Assembly: GCA_012513545.1 (NCBI GenBank)
Contig: JAAZCB010000143.1
Location: 1 to 15,205 of the forward strand
Origin: Clostridiaceae bacterium
GTDB lineage: Bacteria; Bacillota_A; Clostridia; Acetivibrionales; Acetivibrionaceae
Length of the DNA stretch: 15,205 nucleotides
Direction of reading: 5' to 3'
Shown: positions 6,789 through 13,037 of the stretch, piece by piece
How the letters are laid out: each line of letters starts with the position of its first letter
Numbering within the stretch: position 1 is the first letter of the stretch
Notes under the pieces: generated by a model
Database searches by the model: none
What the model was told of the DNA's origin: nothing
Seen by the model: the letters and a program-made list of their open reading frames with translations, nothing else
Translations under genes and position numbers: made by a program

Positions 6789-8153
6789 CTACAGAAGTAA
6801 ACTCAATGCTTCCTGCACATTTTCCACCGCTCTTATGTTAATATTGTTGACCTCTTTCATCTGTTTGATAACCTTCATATTGCCAGAAGGAACAACACAG
6901 GTTTTAAAACCTGTCCTGAATGCCTCCATTATCCTTTTATCCACCTGGCTTACAGCCCTTATCTCGCCTGTAAGTCCAACCTCTCCCATCAGTGCTGTAC
7001 CCACATCAACAGCAGTGTTTCTGAAGCTTGATGCAATAGCAGCAACAATTCCCAAATCACAGGCAGGTTCGTCTATCTTCAAGCCTCCTGCAACATTTAC
7101 ATATGCATCAAAATTGTGAAGCTGCATGCCTACTCTCTTCTCAAGAACTGCCATAAGCAGCGTTATCCTGTTATAGTCGACCCCTGTTGCCATTCTTCTT
7201 GGCATTCCGAAGCTGGTGGGACAAACAAGTGCCTGGACTTCGATAAGCATGGGTCTCGTGCCTTCAAGACTCGAAACCACTACAGAACCCGGAACGTTCT
7301 CGGAGCGTCCCGACAGCATCATCATTGAAGGATTATCAACCTCAACCAATCCTACATCCTTCATTTCAAAAATCCCAATCTCGTTTGTTGAGCCGAACCT
7401 GTTTTTAACAGCCCTTAGAATTCTGTACGTCAGATTCCTTTCTCCTTCAAAATATAAAACAGTGTCCACCATATGCTCTAGAACCCTTGGTCCTGCTATG
7501 GAACCTTCCTTGGTTACATGCCCTACTATTATAATTGCAATGTTCATTGTTTTTGCAATTCTCATAAGGCCTGCGGTAATATCCCTGACCTGGCTCACGC
7601 TTCCAGGTGCCGCTGACAACTCTTCATTAAACATTGTCTGTATCGAATCAACAATTATAAGATCGGGCTTTTCTGTTTCACTTAGAATCTGTATTGTACT
7701 GAAATTTGTTTCAGAAACCATTAACAATTTTGAATTATTTACATTTAATCTATCGGCTCTAATCTTAATTTGCTTTATAGATTCCTCACCGGATATATAC
7801 AAAATCGAAGAAGAGGTTTTTATTTTATCACATATCTGCAGAATCAAAGTGGACTTACCGATTCCGGGATCTCCGCCCACAAGAACAAGAGATCCCTTGA
7901 CGATTCCGCCGCCTAAAACTCTGTCCATTTCTTTCATTCCGGTCAAATATCGTTCTTCATTTTCAATCTGAATGTCGCCTATCCTGACAGGTTTAACATC
8001 TGCTATTTTCCGGGCCATATCAGACTTTGCAGAGGCTTTTGGAATTTCTTCAACAAAAGTATTCCATTGATTACAGGCAGGACATTTTCCAAGCCAGCCG
8101 GAGCTTTCATAACCACAGTCCTGGCATATATAAACTGATTTTTGCTTTGGCAT
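6789..8153 (-). CDS. radA: DNA repair protein RadA (branch-migration ATPase)
   Basis: Hexameric RecA-like helicase that drives branch migration during recombinational repair. The 454 residues contain, in order, a C4 zinc finger (Cys10, Cys13, Cys24, Cys27) and a RecA-type ATPase core with Walker A G-G-D-P-G-I-G-K-S-T (93-102). Next come the Walker B region I-I-V-D-S-I-Q-T (167-174), the RadA signature K-N-R-F-G (250-254), and a C-terminal Lon-protease-like domain (about 285-454). In that domain, as in other RadA proteins, the protease Ser is not obvious (D-E-P-A-C-D-L-G). Full length for the family. The ATG at 8153 has AGGAGA six bases upstream. It sits 34 nt after the GH15 gene and 36 nt before disA, so the three are probably one transcript. 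radA next to disA is the ancestral arrangement; clpC, usually just upstream, is displaced. Confidence 0.97.
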   Translation of the reverse strand: MPKQKSVYICQDCGYESSGWLGKCPACNQWNTFVEEIPKASAKSDMARKIADVKPVRIGDIQIENEERYLTGMKEMDRVLGGGIVKGSLVLVGGDPGIGKSTLILQICDKIKTSSSILYISGEESIKQIKIRADRLNVNNSKLLMVSETNFSTIQILSETEKPDLIIVDSIQTMFNEELSAAPGSVSQVRDITAGLMRIAKTMNIAIIIVGHVTKEGSIAGPRVLEHMVDTVLYFEGERNLTYRILRAVKNRFGSTNEIGIFEMKDVGLVEVDNPSMMMLSGRSENVPGSVVVSSLEGTRPMLIEVQALVCPTSFGMPRRMATGVDYNRITLLMAVLEKRVGMQLHNFDAYVNVAGGLKIDEPACDLGIVAAIASSFRNTAVDVGTALMGEVGLTGEIRAVSQVDKRIMEAFRTGFKTCVVPSGNMKVIKQMKEVNNINIRAVENVQEALSLLL

Positions 8154-8187
8154 TTATTTCTCCTGAAATTAAATATATGTTTTATAA

Positions 8188-10122
8188 TTATATGATACCT
8201 GCTTTTTTTAATCCGTCAAGCACCAGTACAAACATTGCATGAGACCAGGTCAGAGGTATTACCCAGCAGGGCTCTCCCGAATCCTTGCTTACCTGTTCAG
8301 GCAGCAGTCCAAGATGAGTCCTTGATTTAACAGCCCAATCAAAATAGCTTTTAGCTGTTTCAAATTCCCTGGTTTCAATATAGTAAAGCGCAGCCCATAA
8401 AGTTGTCAAAACCCATGGATTTCCACCTATATAATTATCGTTCTCATACCTTTTTAATCCTCCGACAGGCTCGGTAGTCAATACTTTTTCTATTGCCTCC
8501 ACTGTATTTCTTACCTTGTAGTCGGATACCCCAAAAACTTCAAACGGAATTGATACTCCCAGGAGGCTTATATCAATAGTCCAATCCTCGAGTGTTACAT
8601 CCCTCTTGTAGCCCTTTTCATTAACCGTAATAAAGGTAGTGTGTGCTGAATGCTCATTGCCCCAGGGATTCAGCTTAGTTCTCACACTTCTTATAAACCG
8701 ATCGGCCTCCGGTTTCCACAGGTTCTTTCCAATGGCTTCTTTTAAGGCCTTCGCTGCTCTCTCCCAGTCACAAATCAGCTCTTTGGTCATACCTAAAATC
8801 CTGGCTGCCTCAACCCCTGCCATAATACCTCCATAGACTGCAGCTGACGAATAGGTATGTTCCCCTACCCGTTCCTCCCACAAATCATAGCTGGGCTTTG
8901 GAAGACCGGTTTCATTGTCTGTAAAGGCTATTAAAAATTCCACAGCCTTCCTTATACTTTCCCACATTTTTTGAAGAAAGCCCTTATCTTTAATAACTTC
9001 ATAATGCTTTAACATTCCCCAGATGAGTGTACCGGTTTCATCAACCTGCATCCCCCATGAAGGAGCAAGGTTTCCATCCATGTAGTACCTCTGCTCCCAC
9101 GATCCGTCATCATTCTGCGTCATTACAGCCCAATCGTAAAATTTATCTACCACTCCGGTAAGCCCTGCCGCATCAAGAGCACTTGTAATAAAAGCTGCAT
9201 CCCTCCCCCAGCAGTAAGCATACCTCCCACACCTTGTAAACGCTTCATCTATTTCGGCTGAAGCCAGAAGTCCTCCCGTTTTTTCATCAGACATCAGCTT
9301 AAAAACCATAAGAGATCTTTTGTACAAATCATCTATTATCTTGTCACCTGTAACAATCTGTTTTGAGCTTTTCAAAAAGTCCAGCCAGTATTTGCGGGTT
9401 TTAGTATATTCTTTGTGCGGATCAAAAGCTTTAGCAGTGCGAGTAAGTTCCTTCACGCCTTTTAACGTATCTGAAACACAAATATATAAGCTAAAGTGTT
9501 TTTCCATACCCGGCTCTATTCTGCCAAGATTCCACGAAAGTGCCCCGTCTGCCATCATACCTATACTTTCATAGCCGTTTAATTCAGTATATTTTGCACA
9601 TTCAAAAGCATTATTCCCTAATTGGAATTGATAAACCTCGTCAGCAGACGATATCGAAATATAGTACCCATGTCTGTAATGAATCAATGAATCTGTAGAA
9701 AAGTCAAACAACGTGCTCCTAAGCTCCGGTGTTGTAGTCACGGCAGATGAATACTGCATAAATCCCAAATCAATATGGTTAGTACCTATATTGCCAATTG
9801 TATAACTCCTTACAAGAACATCCCTGTCAGGTAAAACAAAATCAGTCTGCTCCACCCTCAAGCCGTTATTGATATCCCTATACACAGTCTTTAATATGCT
9901 TGTATCCTCCAAATAAGCTTGAGTAACCTCCCAATTATCAAATCCAAACCATAAAGTACTGTTTTTTTGTTCTATAAAAAAAATACCGGGAATAAACTTC
10001 TCGACATGCTGGGGATAATCAATGTGTGGCCAGAACAACCTCACCAATTCCCCTTTTCCCGTCAGACAGCCAAGCATTCGAGAATTACCGATAATTGCAT
10101 CATTGAAGTATGTTTTAGTCAT
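8188..10122 (-). CDS. Glycoside hydrolase family 15 (glucoamylase-like) enzyme
   Basis: Predicted inverting exo-acting alpha-glucosidase of the GH15 glucoamylase/glucodextranase/trehalase group. The 644 residues split into an N-terminal beta-sandwich domain (about 1-255) and a C-terminal (alpha/alpha)6-barrel (about 262-640). Barrel motifs include R-Y-A-Y-C-W-G-R-D-A-A-F (300-311) and the general acid region Y-D-L-W-E-E (Glu416 by analogy with fungal D-L-W-E-E). The catalytic base region is L-L-P-E-Q-V (Glu609), followed by P-L-T-W-S-H-A. No signal peptide, so it should work on internal or imported oligosaccharides, for example maltodextrin, isomaltose or trehalose; the substrate cannot be told. 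The start at 10122 has a G-rich site (GGGGGT) upstream and an extended -10 promoter at 10169-10177. It is first in the probable GH15-radA-disA transcript, an unusual partner for repair genes. Confidence 0.92.
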   Translation of the reverse strand: MTKTYFNDAIIGNSRMLGCLTGKGELVRLFWPHIDYPQHVEKFIPGIFFIEQKNSTLWFGFDNWEVTQAYLEDTSILKTVYRDINNGLRVEQTDFVLPDRDVLVRSYTIGNIGTNHIDLGFMQYSSAVTTTPELRSTLFDFSTDSLIHYRHGYYISISSADEVYQFQLGNNAFECAKYTELNGYESIGMMADGALSWNLGRIEPGMEKHFSLYICVSDTLKGVKELTRTAKAFDPHKEYTKTRKYWLDFLKSSKQIVTGDKIIDDLYKRSLMVFKLMSDEKTGGLLASAEIDEAFTRCGRYAYCWGRDAAFITSALDAAGLTGVVDKFYDWAVMTQNDDGSWEQRYYMDGNLAPSWGMQVDETGTLIWGMLKHYEVIKDKGFLQKMWESIRKAVEFLIAFTDNETGLPKPSYDLWEERVGEHTYSSAAVYGGIMAGVEAARILGMTKELICDWERAAKALKEAIGKNLWKPEADRFIRSVRTKLNPWGNEHSAHTTFITVNEKGYKRDVTLEDWTIDISLLGVSIPFEVFGVSDYKVRNTVEAIEKVLTTEPVGGLKRYENDNYIGGNPWVLTTLWAALYYIETREFETAKSYFDWAVKSRTHLGLLPEQVSKDSGEPCWVIPLTWSHAMFVLVLDGLKKAGII

Positions 10123-10168
10123 AAATGACCCCCATAAAGTTAAAATATTAATTTTTACAAGCCATTTA

Positions 10169-10177
10169 ATTATAACA
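10169..10177 (-). promoter_or_regulatory. Extended -10 promoter for GH15-radA-disA
   Basis: On the minus strand TGT precedes a perfect TATAAT (10174-10169), an extended -10 element. The -35 position shows only a poor match (TGATAA at 10198-10193 with an 18-base spacer), which extended -10 promoters tolerate. Initiation is expected near 10162, about 40 nt before the GH15 start. Confidence 0.5.
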
Positions 10178-10251
10178 TATTTTCAAATTTTTTTATCATA
10201 AATATTTTTTCCTTATATTGTGCAAAATAATATAGATAACGACTACATGTA

Positions 10252-10315
10252 TTAAAAAAGCTTCGGGATATCGAGCCCTCCGCTTTTTGCCGGATTTCTC
10301 TCCGAGAAATGGCCC
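10252..10315 (+). repeat. 64-nt structured repeat, copy A (upstream of the glycosyltransferase)
   Basis: Matches copy B (12927-12990) at 57 of 64 positions in the same orientation, and all seven differences are transitions. The first half folds as AAAAAGC (10255-10261)/GCTTTTT (10282-10288) enclosing GGG (10265-10267)/CCC (10276-10278), which resembles a bidirectional terminator. The second half is a hairpin ATTTCTC (10294-10300)/GAGAAAT (10304-10310), flanked by GCC/GGC with a GG bulge. It lies 35 bases before the glycosyltransferase start, so transcripts begun further upstream would have to read through it. It also supplies a spurious ATG (10309). Confidence 0.85.
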
Positions 10316-10350
10316 TAACAAAATTCATATTAATGATTTGGAGGAGTGAA

Positions 10351-11607
10351 ATGCTGTCTCAAATAAACAGTGTTATTTATATAAGTACTCAACTGATACA
10401 GGTATTAGTTTTTATGGCAGGCTGTTATTTTTTTGGAATTTCGGTTTTCGGCTGGTTAAAACGCAGGGAGGAAAGCCCGTTGAAATATGCTCCTCAAAAG
10501 AGATTTGCGCTGATAGTCACTGCACACAATGAAGAAAAGGTAATTGCTCACGTAGTTGACAGTCTTTTCAAGCAGAATTACCCCCGCAATCTATACGATG
10601 TGTTTGTTATAGCCGACAATTGCACCGATAGAACAGCTGAAATTGCAGAATTGCACGGTGCAAAAATCTTCAAGAGAGTTAACAACACGGCCAGAGGCAA
10701 AGGCCACGCACTTGAATGGATGTTTACCAAAATATTTACCATGCAGGAAAAGTATGATGCAATAAGCGTTTTTGATGCCGATAACCTTGTTACTTCAAAC
10801 TTTCTTATTGAAATGAACAAACAAATGTGCAAAGGGCACAGGGTTGTACAGGGTTATATTGACAGTAAAAATCCCTTTGATTCCTGGATCACCTGTTCAT
10901 ATTCAATAGCATTCTGGCTTTCAAACAGGATCTTCCAGCTTCCCCGTTACTATCTGGGATTAAGCTGTGGTCTTTGCGGAACAGGCTTCTGTATTGATGT
11001 TGATGTCCTTCGTGAAATTGGCTGGGGAGCGACCTGCCTTACTGAAGACCTGGAATTTACAATGAAGCTTGCACTAAAAAATCAAAAGGTTGCCTGGGCA
11101 CATAATGCTATTGTTTATGATGAAAAGCCTCTGACTCTCAAGCAGTCCTGGAACCAGAGAAAGCGCTGGATGCAGGGTCACGCAGATTGTGCAGGCAGGT
11201 TTTTAGGTTCGCTTTTTTCCAAAGCCTTTAAAGAAGGTGATCTTATAGCTTTTGATTGTGCAGTGTATCTGTTTCAACCCATAAGACTGATATTCATAGG
11301 CCTGATCACCATAATGATGTGGGTTCAGACAGTATTTCCGGAGTCTCCGTTTTTCAACCTGAGGTATGTTTTTCCTACTGAGGTATGGTACATGTTTGTT
11401 CTCCTCCAATTCCTCTATGGACCCCTGATAATTTTGTCAGAGAAAAAATTCAAATCAAAGGTAATTCTTGGATTTATCATTTATCCATTCTATTGCCTTA
11501 CATGGATTCCAATAACCATACAGGGTTTTATGTGTAAGAACAACAAAGACTGGAGCCACACTCACCATTCAAGGGAAATAAGCATAAACGAACTGGAAAA
11601 AGCATAG
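10351..11607 (+). CDS. Membrane glycosyltransferase family 2, processive polysaccharide synthase-like
   Basis: Transfers sugar from a nucleotide sugar to a growing chain at the inner face of the membrane and, in related synthases, extrudes the polymer. The 418-residue protein has an N-terminal membrane span (about 10-35) and a cytosolic GT-A domain with H-N-E-E (60-63), the UDP-binding Asp89 (A-D-N), D-A-D (142-144), T-E-D (231-233) and Q-R-K-R-W (269-273). Several C-terminal spans follow (about 306-327, 345-363, 371-392). The full D, DxD, TED, QxxRW set is that of processive synthases such as cellulose, hyaluronan or poly-N-acetylglucosamine synthases. I chose ATG 10351 because GGAGG (10340-10344) lies six bases upstream; the in-frame ATG 10309 falls inside repeat copy A. 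No clear promoter is visible. The downstream deacetylase suggests an N-acetylated product; that is inference. Confidence 0.9.
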   Translation: MLSQINSVIYISTQLIQVLVFMAGCYFFGISVFGWLKRREESPLKYAPQKRFALIVTAHNEEKVIAHVVDSLFKQNYPRNLYDVFVIADNCTDRTAEIAELHGAKIFKRVNNTARGKGHALEWMFTKIFTMQEKYDAISVFDADNLVTSNFLIEMNKQMCKGHRVVQGYIDSKNPFDSWITCSYSIAFWLSNRIFQLPRYYLGLSCGLCGTGFCIDVDVLREIGWGATCLTEDLEFTMKLALKNQKVAWAHNAIVYDEKPLTLKQSWNQRKRWMQGHADCAGRFLGSLFSKAFKEGDLIAFDCAVYLFQPIRLIFIGLITIMMWVQTVFPESPFFNLRYVFPTEVWYMFVLLQFLYGPLIILSEKKFKSKVILGFIIYPFYCLTWIPITIQGFMCKNNKDWSHTHHSREISINELEKA

Positions 11608-11645
11608 AGGGACATAGGGACAGGTCAGTCCATGTCCCTTGCCCC
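11608..11645 (+). repeat. REP-like G/C-rich palindrome after the glycosyltransferase
   Basis: Begins at the base after the TAG stop of the glycosyltransferase. AGGGACAT (11608-11615) pairs with ATGTCCCT (11632-11639), and GGAC (11618-11621) pairs with GTCC (11628-11631) inside it. It ends in TTGCCCC, shared with the element at 12998-13037. No T-run follows, so it is not a standard terminator. The GGGACAGG/CCTTGCCCC vocabulary resembles repetitive extragenic palindromes in other Bacillota genomes. Confidence 0.65.
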
Positions 11646-11703
11646 GTAACTTCTCTGTAACTATTTTTAACAATTCTATAAACATTTAAATTAGAAAAAG
11701 CAG

Positions 11704-11709
11704 TATAAT
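11704..11709 (+). promoter_or_regulatory. Candidate -10 box for the deacetylase gene
   Basis: A perfect TATAAT lies 44 bases before the TTG start at 11753, but no good -35 box is found at 16-18 bases upstream. The 145-base gap after the glycosyltransferase leaves room for a separate promoter, so the two genes may be expressed independently or together. Confidence 0.35.
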
Positions 11710-11752
11710 GAGACTGCTAGAAATATTTACCGTATAGTGTGGGGTGATATAA

Positions 11753-12913
11753 TTGAAAAAATATGTAATGCTTATGCTTGTGTCCATGCCTTTATTTTTT
11801 CTGCTGATTGTTTCAGGTGGCTGCAGCAGATCTGCCGATATTCCGGTTAATACCGAAAGGGAATGCCTGGAGGTTAACGGCTTAATGGAATTAACGCCTG
11901 AACCAGGCATTACACATACTCCCGAGCCAACTTCAACCCCAATTAAACTTGTTCAGTACAAGGGACATGTTCAGCATATTTTTTTTCATCCATTGATAGC
12001 TTATCCAGAGAAGGCATTTGACAATGATTCTCTTAGTAAAGGATATAATGACTGGTTTATAACTGTCAGCGAATTTAAAAAGATATTGGATTCCCTCTAT
12101 GAAAAAAATTTTATTCTTGTTAACATAAATGACACCTATAAAACAATCGAGATCGATGGTAAGAGAACTGTTGAAAAAAAGGACCTCTTCCTTCCGGAAG
12201 GTAAAAAACCTTTAATTATCTCCATTGATGACTTAAACTACTATGAATATATGATTCTGAATGGAAATGTACATAAACTGATTCTTGATTCAAATGGAGA
12301 AATTGCAACATTCTCCACAACACCCGATGGTAAGGAGCTTATTTCCCACGACAATGACATTGTACCAATACTTGACAGTTTTGTTAAAGAGCACGACGAT
12401 TTTTCATTGAATGGAGCAAAGGGAATTATTGCACTGACAGGTTATGAAGGTGTGCTTGGTTACAGAACCCATAATTTTGATTCCTCTTTGTACAGTAACG
12501 AAAAAGAAGAAGCATCTAAGGTAATCAGCCGTCTTAAGGAAAGCGGTTGGACATTTGCCTGCCACGGTTACGGTCATCTTGATGCTGGGAAAATAGATTA
12601 TAACAGGCTGGAAAGAGACACTAAGCGCTGGAAAGATGAGGTTGAACAATTAATTGGTGCAACTGAAGTTTACATTTATCCCTTTGGAAGTGTTTTGGGA
12701 TATAAAAATTCAAAACTCAAATACCTTAAAAGTGAAGGATTTACTGTATTCTGCGGCGTTGGTCCCGAATATACAGAATATTTTTCTGATTGTATTTTTA
12801 CTGACAGAAGATCTATTGACGGTTATTCCATGTATATAAACAGTAAAAGACTTCTGGATTTGTTTGATACCAGTGAAGTTATTGACAGCTGCAGGCCACA
12901 GGAGTATTGGTAA
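11753..12913 (+). CDS. Lipoprotein polysaccharide deacetylase (NodB/CE4-like)
   Basis: Predicted surface-anchored metal-dependent deacetylase acting on N-acetylated polysaccharide or cell-wall glycan. The 386-residue product starts at TTG 11753, preceded by GGGGTGAT (11741-11748). It has a lipoprotein signal ending in V-S-G-G-C (Cys24) and a Thr/Pro-rich linker (about 48-63). The NodB-type domain has motif 1 as S-I-D-D (Asp159, Asp160: predicted base and metal ligand), motif 2 as C-H-G-Y-G-H (His271, His275: metal ligands) and motif 3 as Y-I-Y-P-F-G (307-312). About 110 residues lie between motifs 1 and 2, more than in typical CE4 enzymes. This insert contains D-I-V-P-I-L-D-S-F-V and G-I-I-A-L-T-G-Y-E-G-V-L-G-Y-R-T. 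It follows the glycosyltransferase and is closed by repeat copy B, so it may trim that enzyme's polymer outside the cell. Confidence 0.88.
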   Translation: MKKYVMLMLVSMPLFFLLIVSGGCSRSADIPVNTERECLEVNGLMELTPEPGITHTPEPTSTPIKLVQYKGHVQHIFFHPLIAYPEKAFDNDSLSKGYNDWFITVSEFKKILDSLYEKNFILVNINDTYKTIEIDGKRTVEKKDLFLPEGKKPLIISIDDLNYYEYMILNGNVHKLILDSNGEIATFSTTPDGKELISHDNDIVPILDSFVKEHDDFSLNGAKGIIALTGYEGVLGYRTHNFDSSLYSNEKEEASKVISRLKESGWTFACHGYGHLDAGKIDYNRLERDTKRWKDEVEQLIGATEVYIYPFGSVLGYKNSKLKYLKSEGFTVFCGVGPEYTEYFSDCIFTDRRSIDGYSMYINSKRLLDLFDTSEVIDSCRPQEYW

Positions 12914-12926
12914 GTCAGATTATTGG

Positions 12927-12990
12927 TTAAAAAAGCTTCGGGACATCGAGTCCCTCGCTTTTTGCCGGATTTCCCTTCGGGAAATGGCCC
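12927..12990 (+). repeat. 64-nt structured repeat, copy B (between deacetylase and clpC)
   Basis: Same length and orientation as copy A, with 57 of 64 identical positions. The first half folds better here: AAAAAGC/GCTTTTT enclosing GGGAC (12940-12944)/GTCCC (12950-12954). The second hairpin is ATTTCCC (12969-12975)/GGGAAAT (12979-12985). One pair differs from copy A by a compensatory change, T10299-A10305 becoming C12974-G12980. No target-site duplication is apparent at either copy. Confidence 0.85.
12929..12963. terminator. Bidirectional intrinsic terminator within repeat copy B
   Basis: The A6/T5-flanked hairpin gives a T5 tract for transcripts from the deacetylase on the plus strand and a T6 tract for clpC transcripts on the minus strand. 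It lies 15 bases after the deacetylase stop and about 75 bases after the clpC stop, where a shared terminator for convergent genes is expected. Confidence 0.75.
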
Positions 12991-12997
12991 AAATTAG

Positions 12998-13037
12998 TGG
13001 GGCAAGGTGCCTGTCCCCTTGCCCCATCCCCTTGTCC
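12998..13037 (-). repeat. REP-like G/C-rich palindrome after clpC
   Basis: TGGGGCAAGG (12998-13007) and CCTTGCCCCA (13017-13026) form a perfect 10-bp stem with a 9-base loop; further C/T-rich bases follow to the clpC stop. Read in the clpC direction it runs from the TAG stop through GGGACAAGGGG and GGGACAGG to CCTTGCCCC. That is the same sequence type and the same orientation to its upstream gene as the element at 11608-11645. No T-run directly follows the stem. Confidence 0.7.

Noticed and set aside
7216..7971. 251-codon plus-strand reading frame
   Set aside because: Lies wholly antisense to radA, which has complete conserved motifs; the translation shows no recognisable domain.
10309..10350. 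Upstream ATG start for the glycosyltransferase
   Set aside because: It lies within the structured repeat and lacks a ribosome site, while ATG 10351 has GGAGG at ideal spacing.
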